A DNA stretch of 64,000 nt from contig JALNYO010000001.1 in NCBI GenBank assembly GCA_023229765.1, forward strand, positions 62,001 through 126,000, in the 5' to 3' direction. The notes under the pieces are model-generated. The model had not been told where the DNA came from. It was given only the letters and a program-made list of their open reading frames with translations, and ran no database searches. Origin of the DNA: Syntrophales bacterium (GTDB lineage: Bacteria; Desulfobacterota; Syntrophia; Syntrophales; UBA5619). A program made the translations under genes and the position numbers. Positions 25,201 through 32,564 of the stretch are shown in pieces; the first letter of the stretch is position 1; each line of letters begins with the position of its first letter.

Positions 25201-26512
25201 TATAGCCAAAGAGAGGTCGCAAAGCTCAACGCCGCATGCATTGCCGCCCCTTTCCGCCGAGCGGGTTGAAGGAAAGGAAGCGGAAAGGACGATTATTGTC
25301 CCCTGGTTTTCTCCCTTTTATTCGCCGGCAATTCCGGCTATCTTTGCCTCGCTGGGCTATAAGGTGGAGCTTCTCGCCCCCCAGGAGCGTTCCTCGGTGG
25401 ATGTAGGGCTCCGGTATGTCAACAACGACGTCTGCTACCCGGCGCTGATCGTTATCGGGGATATTGTCAAGGCCCTGCAATCAGGCAAATGGGACCCCAC
25501 GAAAACTACCATATTGCTTACCCAGACCTTTGGGCAGTGCCGAGCGTCAAGCTATGTGCCGCTTGCCCGGAAGGCCCTTATCGCGGCAGGTTTTGGCGAG
25601 GTGCCGGTTATTTCCCTTTCCGAGAGCGATGCGCTTATTCATGCGGGCATCCCGATCGATCAGAAAAGACTGGTAAAACGACTGGCGCTGGGGCTGATGT
25701 TTGCCGATCCCCTGTCGAAAATGGCCCTGGCAACAGCGCCGCGCGAGCTCCATCCCGGCTCGGCCATGGTCCTTCAAAAGAAGTATCTTGACGAGTTGGG
25801 CATCCTTGTAAGCCGGGAAGACTTCGGACTTCTCCTCGCCATGCTGAAGGCGGCCATCCGCGATTTCAATATGATTCCGGTTCATGATGATCCGATTCCC
25901 GTAATTGGGCTGCTCGGAGAGATATTCGTCAAACACAATGAATTTTCCAATAACAACATCGTGGACTGGTTCAGAACAAAGGGGGTCGAGGTGGTCGTCC
26001 CCCCGCTGCTGAGTTTTTTCGAGCAGCGTTTCGTAAACGAGGAGTTCGATCAGCAGGCTTTTATGAAAAGCTCTCTTCGGGACCGAGTCGTTCTGGGTCT
26101 GCTGGGTAGGTATATAAGCGTTTACCTTCACCGCGTGGAGCGGGCCATGAAAGGATTCCGTTATTACCGGAGAACTTATGACCTCAAGGAACTGGCGGCT
26201 GATGCGGGCAAGGTGACAAGCCTTGCCAACCAGGCCGGCGAGGGGTGGCTGCTGCCGGCTGAGATCATCGCGATGGTGCGGCAGGGGATTGATCATATCG
26301 TCTGCCTGCAGCCGTTCGGCTGCCTGGCCAATCACATCATCGGCAAGGGAGTGGAAAAAAGGCTGAAGAAGCTGTATCCGCAGCTCAATCTGCTGTATAT
26401 CGACATGGACCCGGGGACAACCGAGGTGAATATTCTGAATCGCCTCCACCTGATGGTGATGTCCGTTCAGGCGGAAATGAAGTGGCCGCGGCTCAAGGCC
26501 GAGGGGGAATAA
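22223..26512 (+). CDS. Giant acyl-CoA dehydratase activase (double ASKHA, BadF/HgdC family)
   Basis: 1429 residues. Two ASKHA ATPase domains sit in tandem: the first starts AGIDAGSTTVKLVV with the cluster cysteine in NGNCAGGTGAF near residue 124; the second starts LGIDSGSTTTKLVL near residue 329 with SSGCGSFIET near residue 457. A Cys-rich link (RCSGCENNCKV near 617) follows, then the activase-associated C-terminal region (LTFGIPRALNMFENFPFW, MSDNICFPGK) with more conserved Cys. Smaller relatives use ATP hydrolysis to inject low-potential electrons into 2-hydroxyacyl-CoA dehydratases or benzoyl-CoA reductase. The partner enzyme is not in the window and the substrate is unknown. Confidence 0.9.
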   Translation: MAEIYKAGIDAGSTTVKLVVCAQNGSILFSRYRRHHSLTLGTIAEMLIEARQELGNIVLDVVLTGSAGMGVAESFQLPFIQEVVASTKIVQRRWPDVRTLIEIGGEDSKIAFFDNRFQPDIRMNGNCAGGTGAFIEQMAVLLNEPLNKLDELAQKSGALYPIASRCGVFAKTDVQALLSNRVSREDIAASVFHAMAIQVISSLSRGHDIESKVLFAGGPLTFFPSLRAAFIRLLQLDPEKDIAAGEHPELMAAVGAALCHAGEGLVIEIEKCLQLIQNGTMKGCKEDQKRLPPLFSDQREVEIWEEEHHQKRVCRVDVSELKGVACFLGIDSGSTTTKLVLIDDKRRVALTWYQLNGGDAIGAARRGLLFFRDACREAGVAPFVARTAVTGYGEDLIRAAFAIDDGVVETVAHYRAARHFLPEVSFILDIGGQDMKAIYVRDGGIADIQINEACSSGCGSFIETLANSLKISVSDFAGVACRAEAPFDLGTRCTVFMNSRVKQALREGATVGDISAGLASSVIGNTLYKVLKLHDPSALGDKIVVQGGTFRNPAVLRAFELEIGRQVIRPDISEAMGAYGAALTALQDRLAEPTRASTFPGLDAETQENIIGKKELRCSGCENNCKVARITFSGGRNYFTGNRCERHFSNKGAGGRQGENLFIDRLKLIFDQPLLPEQKPLLTFGIPRALNMFENFPFWANFLTACGFKVVLSAPSDTKLFERGIRTVMSDNICFPGKLANGHILDLIEKKVERIFYPIVVFEAKEDADTLNSFNCPVVTGYPDVIRSAIDPEGRYGLPLDCPVVSFRSRELLEKQLYSFFKGYGIARKTISAAVTKGREAQQRVREEMSRRAVALIEKARAEKRFAVVVAGRPYHADPLVNHGLPEMLAGMGVDVIPESAVPVTKDGHILKDISVLSQWEYTNRILAVSRFVAANPHLELLQITSFGCGLDAISTDEARDIITEKGKVYTLIKMDEISNLGAVRIRLRSMLDIAKERSQSSTPHALPPLSAERVEGKEAERTIIVPWFSPFYSPAIPAIFASLGYKVELLAPQERSSVDVGLRYVNNDVCYPALIVIGDIVKALQSGKWDPTKTTILLTQTFGQCRASSYVPLARKALIAAGFGEVPVISLSESDALIHAGIPIDQKRLVKRLALGLMFADPLSKMALATAPRELHPGSAMVLQKKYLDELGILVSREDFGLLLAMLKAAIRDFNMIPVHDDPIPVIGLLGEIFVKHNEFSNNNIVDWFRTKGVEVVVPPLLSFFEQRFVNEEFDQQAFMKSSLRDRVVLGLLGRYISVYLHRVERAMKGFRYYRRTYDLKELAADAGKVTSLANQAGEGWLLPAEIIAMVRQGIDHIVCLQPFGCLANHIIGKGVEKRLKKLYPQLNLLYIDMDPGTTEVNILNRLHLMVMSVQAEMKWPRLKAEGE

Positions 26513-26584
26513 TTGACGGCAGAAATTATTACTTTCGCTGTTTGCCATGATGTTTATTGATCGCACGATTCTTTTCTGGATAAT

Positions 26585-27520
26585 ATGACAAAAAAAATCG
26601 GCATAGCCCTGGGAAGCGGTTCCGCCCGGGGGTGGTCGCATATCGGCGTATTGCAGAGCATCGTCGAAGCGGGAATTGCGGTCGATTTTGTCTGTGGTAC
26701 GTCGGTCGGCGCCCTTGTTGCCGGTTCGTTTGCCGCCGGCTTTCTCGAACCTCTCGACCGCTGGGCAAGGCGGCTTTCGTGGTCGCATATTGTTGGTTTC
26801 ATGGACATGAAGATTCCCCGTTCGGGGCTGATCGAGGGAGAAAAAATATCCGGATATTTACGTGAAATGATTACCGATCCCCTGATCGAGAATCTTCCTG
26901 TACCCTTTGCCGCAGTGGCGACCGATCTGAAAACCGGCAGGGAGGTGTGGCTCCGGGAAGGATCTTTGATAGAGGTTGTCCGGGCCAGCATCTCGCTTCC
27001 GGGAATTTTTACCCCCTGCGGGCGCAACGGACAGTGGCTTGTTGACGGCGGATTGGTGAATCCGGTCCCGACTTCGCTTTGCCGGGCGATGGGGGCCGAT
27101 ATTGTCGTAGCCGTTGATCTTAATTCCGATATCATGGGGAAAAAGAGGATACAGCGGATGGCTGCTCCCCCGGAAGGAGAAGGAAAGGGTGTTTCTCTTT
27201 CCGAACAGGGGCGGTGGGCCGATTTTCTCAAACAGGTGCAACTGAACGGCAAGTTAAAGCTTTTCGGGCAGATGTTTCAGGAGCAGCCGGACCGGAGCCC
27301 GACGCTCTTCGACGTCTTGGCCACATCCGTTAATATCATGCAGGACAAGATAAATCAGCAGCGGCTCCTTGAGGATCCGCCGGACCTCGTCATCCGTCCC
27401 AAACTTTCCGACATCGGCCTGATGGAGTTCAATCGCGCTGCCGAGGCGATTGATGAAGGCAAAAGGGAGATGGACATGAATATTCCGGCTCTTCGTGAGC
27501 TGATGGTAAATGCTGAGTGA
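26585..27520 (+). CDS. Patatin-like phospholipase (RssA type)
   Basis: 311 residues with the patatin Ser-Asp dyad: oxyanion loop GSGSARGWSHIGVL, nucleophile elbow CGTSVGALVAGSF (GxSxG) near residue 42, and the DGG motif in WLVDGGLVNPVP near residue 160. It probably cleaves ester lipids in the cytoplasm or at the inner membrane. It lies 72 bp after the activase gene and converges with the next gene. No signal peptide. Confidence 0.9.
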   Translation: MTKKIGIALGSGSARGWSHIGVLQSIVEAGIAVDFVCGTSVGALVAGSFAAGFLEPLDRWARRLSWSHIVGFMDMKIPRSGLIEGEKISGYLREMITDPLIENLPVPFAAVATDLKTGREVWLREGSLIEVVRASISLPGIFTPCGRNGQWLVDGGLVNPVPTSLCRAMGADIVVAVDLNSDIMGKKRIQRMAAPPEGEGKGVSLSEQGRWADFLKQVQLNGKLKLFGQMFQEQPDRSPTLFDVLATSVNIMQDKINQQRLLEDPPDLVIRPKLSDIGLMEFNRAAEAIDEGKREMDMNIPALRELMVNAE

Positions 27521-27581
27521 CGGGAAGTTTTAAAAAACTGGACATCAACGGGGAAAAAACGGGGCGAAAATGCTCCGACGG

Positions 27582-28325
27582 TCAAATCGTTATCTCCAGT
27601 CCGTCCGTTGCGGCGATTGTTTGCGGAAATATTGCGGCGGCGGTTCGCCTTGCATCGTCTCGTTCTTCAAGGGTCTGATACAAAAAAGCGTCGAAGTGGG
27701 TGAGGGCGAGGCGTTTCGCCTTGGCCTCGGCGGCGATTCGGGCCGCCGTCTCCGGGTTCAGGTGCGGCCAGGCCTCATTCGCCTGTCCCCTTTTAAAGGC
27801 GCATTCGGTGATCAGCATATCGGCGTCAGTCCCTATCCGGACCGCATTTTCGCAATAACCGGTGTCGGAGCAATGGCCGATTGTTACCCCCTCAACTTCC
27901 AATCGGTAGCCAAGCGTCAGGGATGCGTGCCGGAGCGGCAGCGCCTGGACAAAGAAGGGAAGGGAGGATGACTCTTCCGGCATTTCCAATATGTCCGAGG
28001 GATAGGGCAGTTGCGCAAGCGGCATGGTGAAAGGGGCATTGAGCAGGGTGTCGAGAATCCGGTTTGTGTTTTTTGGCCCGCAGATGGTGAGTTTTTCCCG
28101 GAAATTAAATTTCCCCAGGATGTGCAGCCCCGCCAGATGATCGAGGTGAAAGTGGCTTATGAAGATAAAAACAGGTTTTCTGCCGCTGATGTAGCGGTCA
28201 ACTCGCTGAATGCCGTTCCCGGCGTCGAAGATGATATCAAAGTTTTTGGTCTGGACAAGGGTTGAAAGTGTGTTCCCCGTCTTTGTATCGTACCAGCCGT
28301 TTGTCCCTAAAAAGACGATCTTCAT
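27582..28325 (-). CDS. RNase Z-like metallo-beta-lactamase fold hydrolase
   Basis: About 247 residues. The zinc motif SHFHLDHLAG (HxHxDH) near residue 60 and the later HCSDTG and LTHFDAF are in the order seen in the ElaC/RNase Z and AHL-lactonase-like groups. The exosite arm of true RNase Z is not evident, so tRNA processing is unproven. I favour the ATG at 28325 (MKIVFLGTNG); ATGs at 28331 and 28340 are also in frame. Convergent with the patatin gene. Confidence 0.8.
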   Translation of the reverse strand: MKIVFLGTNGWYDTKTGNTLSTLVQTKNFDIIFDAGNGIQRVDRYISGRKPVFIFISHFHLDHLAGLHILGKFNFREKLTICGPKNTNRILDTLLNAPFTMPLAQLPYPSDILEMPEESSSLPFFVQALPLRHASLTLGYRLEVEGVTIGHCSDTGYCENAVRIGTDADMLITECAFKRGQANEAWPHLNPETAARIAAEAKAKRLALTHFDAFLYQTLEERDDARRTAAAIFPQTIAATDGLEITI

Positions 28326-28524
28326 TTTCATTCTCCGCATCTTTGTCTATGAGCGCCGGGGGAAGTCCGCCATTAAATTGATCTGCCGGCAACGATAATT
28401 TATCCTGCCGGCGAATGAACGGACGAAGGAGCGAACTGCTTTCTCTGGCGGCGGGTGGGACATAGCACAATTTAGGGAAGGATGTCTATTTCAACGCAAA
28501 AATTATAACCGCCAGATCATATAT

Positions 28525-28540
28525 TTTAACAGACGTTAAA
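28525..28540. promoter_or_regulatory. Candidate TetR operator, site 1
   Basis: TTTAAC-AGAC-GTTAAA, a perfect 6+6 inverted repeat with a 4-base spacer. It ends six bases before a TTGACA -35 box. The same half-sites, spacer length and distance occur at 32426-32441. Confidence 0.7.
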
Positions 28541-28546
28541 TAAATA

Positions 28547-28575
28547 TTGACAGGGGATAGCGGGTAGGATACAAA
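28547..28575 (+). promoter_or_regulatory. Promoter for the DJ-1-like/hydrolase pair
   Basis: TTGACA (28547-28552), 17-base spacer, TACAAA (28570-28575). An operator abuts it upstream. Confidence 0.6.
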
Positions 28576-28673
28576 AAATCAAACAGTCGTAAAATAGCCC
28601 TCTCCAAGTTATCAGTCTTAGTTACAAGCTTGTTTAGACGGCATTATAAAATGAATGAAGGGAAAGGCAGCCT

Positions 28674-29507
28674 ATGAAAAAAATATTGGTTATAATCTTG
28701 ATAGTATTGGTCGTTTTGGGACTGAGCATATGGCTATTTCTGCCCGCAGGGTTGCGCGCCCTGGGACTGCATCCGGATTACCTCGGTGAAAAATACCAAC
28801 TTCCCGGCGGCAGGGCCCTGATCATCACAACCAGTCAAGATCAGCTTGGACCAAACGGGGCGAAAACCGGCGTCTTCGGGTCGGAGATGACTGTTCCTTA
28901 TTATGAGTTCACTGAAGGCGGGATGAAGGTTGAAATAGCCAGTGTCAAGGGGGGGGAAATCCCCATTGATCCCCTGTCTTTTAAATGGCCTATCAAAACA
29001 GCCGCTGATGCCCGCTTCCTGAATGATCCAGAGTTTCAGCGGAGGGTCAAACAGTCCCTTCCGCTCGCCACAGTTGATTTCACCGGTTACGATATCATCT
29101 ATCTTGCCGGCGGGTGGGGAGCGGCTTATGACCTGGGCGCTTCCGCAGCGCTGGGCCGAAAAATCAGCCAGGCCTATTCAGCCGGCAAGGTTATAGGAGG
29201 GGTTTGTCACGGTCCGCTTGGTCTGCTTTTGGCGACGGATCAAAACAATTTTCCCCTGGTAAAGGGACGTCATCTTACCGGAGTGACGGACAAGCAGGTC
29301 AGGGAACTGGGGATTACCATGACGCCCCAGCATCCGGAGCGGGAACTGCGGGCGGCCGGAGCGCTCTTTGAGGGCCGGACGGCCTTCCGGGATATGTTTG
29401 CCAATCACTCGGTGGTGGACGGCCAACTGGTAACCGGTCAAAACCAGAATGCCAGCGCGGAAGTGGCCAATAAAATGATGATGACCGCCAAAGGAAAAAT
29501 TCGATGA
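28674..29507 (+). CDS. DJ-1/PfpI-family protein with N-terminal membrane anchor
   Basis: 277 residues. An N-terminal hydrophobic helix (residues 4-25) anchors or exports the protein. The rest is a class I glutamine-amidotransferase-like fold: nucleophile Cys in GGVCHGPLGLLLA near residue 181, preceded by IIYLAGGWGAAYDLG. Related proteins act as glyoxalase III/Hsp31-type enzymes or chaperones, but an exported form is less usual and its substrate is unknown. It overlaps the next gene by four bases (ATGA), so the two are coupled. Confidence 0.82.
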   Translation: MKKILVIILIVLVVLGLSIWLFLPAGLRALGLHPDYLGEKYQLPGGRALIITTSQDQLGPNGAKTGVFGSEMTVPYYEFTEGGMKVEIASVKGGEIPIDPLSFKWPIKTAADARFLNDPEFQRRVKQSLPLATVDFTGYDIIYLAGGWGAAYDLGASAALGRKISQAYSAGKVIGGVCHGPLGLLLATDQNNFPLVKGRHLTGVTDKQVRELGITMTPQHPERELRAAGALFEGRTAFRDMFANHSVVDGQLVTGQNQNASAEVANKMMMTAKGKIR

Positions 29508-31048
29508 ACGAACCACTACCCATCTCTTCAGGAGAAAAAGTTTCTCGCTTTATCATCGGTCTGATCGGACTGTTCTTTTTGTTTCTCGGCATCGGGTTTT
29601 ATACGTTTCCGGAGCTGCTGGCCGCGGCATTTTTTATTCAGCCGCTTTCCCTGCAGGGATTAAACTCGCTAAGAGGAGATTTCGGCGGTGTTTTTCTGGG
29701 AATGAGTTTTTTTTGTTTTTTTGGGGCTGCAACCGGCCGACGCCGCTGGCTTGTTGTTACGATCATTTTTCTGCTGCTGATAGTTTCCGGACGTCTGCTC
29801 AGTTTCGCTCTGGACGGCTTTTCGGCAGCAGGGCTTCAGTCGGTGATAATTGAGATCGTTTTGCTGATTGTTTTGACGGCCTCGACCGTCATGATTCCCC
29901 CCAAAAATGAATCTGATAAAAGCCATCAGGAAGAGATAAAACTTCGCAACAGCAGATACACCCGACGTCAGACCCTTAAAATAATTGAAGTTTCCCTGGC
30001 AGCTCTCATTGCCGCGATCGTAACCGGCCTGATTTTCTCCCGGAGAAAGATCGGATTGTCCCTGGTAAACGAGATTGCCGCCAAATTTATCACCAAAGAT
30101 CCCCTGCGCGACCTGCCTGACGGTCTTCATGTCATTCTTTGCGGATCCGGATCCCCAATGCCCGATGCAAGACGGGCATCAGCCGGCACGGCCGTTATCG
30201 CCGGGAAAAATCTTTACGTGGTCGATGCCGGCCCGGGCAGTGAGAGAAAACTGGAGCTCATGAGAATAAATCCCGGGGGAGTCAAGGCCGTTTTACTTAC
30301 CCATTTTCATTCCGATCACATCGGCGACCTGGGAGAACTGATGCTGAAGAGATGGTCATCCGGTTCAGCGAAAAATCCTCTTGATGTGTTCGGTCCGACC
30401 GGCGTCGAGACAGTGGTTAATGGGTTCAATCTGGCCTACGCGCTGGACTCCGGATACCGGATCGCCCATCACGGTGCGGCAATCTGTCCGCCCGCTGGCG
30501 CCGGAGGCACGGCCAGAACATTTAATTTCCCGGCGGGGAAAAATGAAACCGTCATTATTGAAGAAAACGGCGTCAGGATAACCGCCTTCGCGGTTGATCA
30601 TCGTCCGGTAACGCCGGCAGTCGGCTATCGTTTTGATTACAAGGGCCGCTCCGTCGTGATCAGCGGCGATACGGTTCCGTGTCAATCGCTTCTCAACCAG
30701 GCCAGGGGGGTTGACGTGCTGGTGCATGAGGCCCTCCAGCCGGCCATAAACAATATCCTGAGGGACGTGAACAGAAAATTCGGCAGGTTCAACCTGGCAA
30801 AAATAATGAGTGATATAAATGGCTACCACACATCGACAGAGGATGCGGCCAAAATCGCCGGAGAGGCGGGAGTTAAACATCTGCTTTTGACCCACATCCT
30901 GCCGCCTCTTCCTGTTTCCGATCTGGAGGAGGCGTTTCTGGGTGACGCCGAAAAATTTTATAAAGGCCCGATTACCATCGGTGAGGACGGCATTTCTTTG
31001 AGCCTGCCTGCCGGAACCAAGGATATTATCAAACGGGCGCTCTTGTAA
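29504..31048 (+). CDS. Membrane DUF4345-like domain fused to a metallo-beta-lactamase hydrolase
   Basis: 514 residues in two parts. Residues 1-130 hold about four membrane helices with the loop LNSLRGDFGGVFLGMSFF, typical of DUF4345-like proteins. A further helix near 155-175 follows a TRRQTLK stretch. Residues ~200-510 form an RNase Z-type MBL domain: CGSGSPMPDARRAS, THFHSDHIGD near residue 265, VISGDTVPC and LLTHILPP. The catalytic domain probably faces the periplasm. Coupled to the DJ-1-like gene; the substrate is unknown. Confidence 0.8.
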   Translation: MNEPLPISSGEKVSRFIIGLIGLFFLFLGIGFYTFPELLAAAFFIQPLSLQGLNSLRGDFGGVFLGMSFFCFFGAATGRRRWLVVTIIFLLLIVSGRLLSFALDGFSAAGLQSVIIEIVLLIVLTASTVMIPPKNESDKSHQEEIKLRNSRYTRRQTLKIIEVSLAALIAAIVTGLIFSRRKIGLSLVNEIAAKFITKDPLRDLPDGLHVILCGSGSPMPDARRASAGTAVIAGKNLYVVDAGPGSERKLELMRINPGGVKAVLLTHFHSDHIGDLGELMLKRWSSGSAKNPLDVFGPTGVETVVNGFNLAYALDSGYRIAHHGAAICPPAGAGGTARTFNFPAGKNETVIIEENGVRITAFAVDHRPVTPAVGYRFDYKGRSVVISGDTVPCQSLLNQARGVDVLVHEALQPAINNILRDVNRKFGRFNLAKIMSDINGYHTSTEDAAKIAGEAGVKHLLLTHILPPLPVSDLEEAFLGDAEKFYKGPITIGEDGISLSLPAGTKDIIKRALL

Positions 31049-31095
31049 GCATTGTCCATTTTTGCCCTTCGTTGCGTCCGATACGGGCATGGTGG

Positions 31096-31589
31096 TTAAT
31101 TGGCCCAGTAGGTATATTCCCCTTTCCCGCTTTTCGGAAGGCCCAGGGGCGCATCGATGTAGATGCGTCCTTCTATTATAATTTGCGCCGCCATTGTCGC
31201 TTGTGAACATCACGATGGTGTTTCCGTTGAGTCCTTGCGCCGTTAATTCCGCAAGCACCCTGCCGATTCCCCGGTCGAGGGACTTGAGCATCGCGGCATA
31301 GACCAGTAAACGATGATCCCTGATGTCCGCAAGCGAGTAGTAATCAGCTTTCAAGGCCTGAAGCGGCGTGTGCGGAGTGTTATAGGCCGGGTACAGGAAA
31401 AACGGCCGCTCCTTGTTGGCCGCAATGACCTTGACTGCTTCGTTCGACAGATAGTCCGTCATATATTCGGGGGGGGGTGAAGCGCTTCGAGCCGTTGCGA
31501 GTAATTGCAAAGGGAAGATTGATGAACTCGTCAAAAGTCAGAATTTTCCGGAAACAGCTTTCTAACATACTTATATTATTAAGTTCCAA
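31096..31589 (-). pseudogene. Sulfatase fragment, frameshifted
   Basis: The minus strand encodes central sulfatase sequence: EYMTDYLSNEAVKVI, RPFFLYPAYNTPHTPLQ and IVMFTSDNGGANYN match conserved arylsulfatase segments. The N-terminal part with the Cys/Ser-x-Pro-x-Arg formylglycine site is missing. The reading frame shifts at a run of nine G (31469-31477), where upstream residues NGSKRFTPP rejoin the sulfatase frame, and again near 31175, where the alternative frame ends at TAA (31096-31098). It is not functional as an enzyme. Confidence 0.75.
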
Positions 31590-31649
31590 ATTTAAAAATT
31601 GGCAATTTTATGGTTTTTTACGAGGCCATTAAACTTCGTTTTGTGAACA

Positions 31650-32333
31650 TTAAGCTTCGCTTTCATCATTTACTTGAGCGCCGCCGCGGATTAATTGTTT
31701 CAGGAGTGGCAAAAACAGGGCGGTCAGATTTTCTTTCACCCATTTTTTGTACTCGGGGCTGGAAGGGGCAACCCCGAGCACGCCGGCATGGAAGCTGCCG
31801 GCACCCAGGTAATTTATCGCCAGTACGTTAAAATTGTGGGCGAAGTTTTCGATATTCCGATCTGCGGCACGTGCTGAAGATGTTTCTTTAAAGAGTGGAA
31901 TCCATTGCACAAAGAATTCCTGTAGCACTCGGTAACAGGGAACAATTTGAGATTCCCCGACCTGAACCTGGTTGAGCAGAAGAATCCTCTGGGCCTCGGG
32001 GTGCGCCAGGTTAAATTCTATCAAACGGTCAATGTAAACGGACAGTCCCCGGTCCGCGCCCATTCCGGCGGTTTCCTTAAGCCACTTCGCATTTTCTTCG
32101 TAATATTCTTCAGAGATATCGACAAGAACCGCCTCAAAGAGCGCGGCCTTTGTCGAAAAATAGTACGCAATGAGCGGGTAATTAAGACCGGCGTCGTTGC
32201 CGATCATTCTTATGCTCGCCGTGTGGTAAGGATGCTCCGAGAATATCTTCCTTGCGGAACGAAGTACTCTCTCGACGGTATCATTTTTTTTCGTTTTGTC
32301 CGGCGTCTTATTGCCGGATTTGTCCTTTTTCAA
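31650..32333 (-). CDS. TetR-family transcriptional regulator
   Basis: 227 residues. The N-terminal helix-turn-helix domain reads RVLRSARKIFSEHPYHTASI then IGNDAGLNYPLIAYYFSTKA, and a helical ligand-binding domain follows. The TTG start at 32333 is preceded by AGGAG at good spacing; there is no ATG nearby. It is divergent from the haloalkane dehalogenase, and two identical-type operators (32426-32441 and 28525-28540) suggest a small local regulon. The inducer is unknown; a haloalkane or another lipophilic compound is possible. Confidence 0.9.
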   Translation of the reverse strand: MKKDKSGNKTPDKTKKNDTVERVLRSARKIFSEHPYHTASIRMIGNDAGLNYPLIAYYFSTKAALFEAVLVDISEEYYEENAKWLKETAGMGADRGLSVYIDRLIEFNLAHPEAQRILLLNQVQVGESQIVPCYRVLQEFFVQWIPLFKETSSARAADRNIENFAHNFNVLAINYLGAGSFHAGVLGVAPSSPEYKKWVKENLTALFLPLLKQLIRGGAQVNDESEA

Positions 32334-32425
32334 TGAATTTCTCCTGTTCTGATGGGCATTCGCAATTATTTATGGCTTTTCGAAAGGCTATGTTTATCAA
32401 TTAAAATAAACGCATGTCAAGTAAA

Positions 32426-32441
32426 TTTAACGATTGTTAAA
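32426..32441. promoter_or_regulatory. Candidate TetR operator, site 2
   Basis: TTTAAC-GATT-GTTAAA, a perfect inverted repeat in the regulator/dehalogenase intergenic region, six bases before the -35 box. Confidence 0.75.
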
Positions 32442-32447
32442 TAAATA

Positions 32448-32476
32448 TTGACAGCGGACAGGGGATTGGATAGGAG
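32448..32476 (+). promoter_or_regulatory. Promoter for the haloalkane dehalogenase
   Basis: TTGACA (32448-32453), 17-base spacer, TAGGAG (32471-32476). The -35 is perfect and the -10 poor. Layout is identical to the promoter at 28547-28575. Confidence 0.55.
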
Positions 32477-32564
32477 AAAAAACCAGCAGCCGTCAAATAT
32501 CCCTGCCCTGCCAGCATCCTTAATGTTGAGCGGCAGGAAAGGCATTTAATCAGGAGGTGTACAG

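Larger units (their letters stand above)
28341..28673. other. Intergenic region with regulated promoter
   Basis: About 330 bases between divergent genes. It contains the TTTAAC-N4-GTTAAA operator and promoter listed below; bases 28520-28610 resemble the region upstream of the dehalogenase (32421-32510), indicating a duplicated control module. No ORF is credible. Confidence 0.7.

Noticed and set aside
25547..26788. 413-codon minus-strand frame opposite the activase and patatin genes
   Set aside because: Antisense to conserved activase and patatin motifs, with no recognisable domain.
30365..31534. 389-codon minus-strand frame as one sulfatase gene
   Set aside because: Only the first ~120 codons resemble sulfatase; the remainder is antisense to the metallo-beta-lactamase gene.
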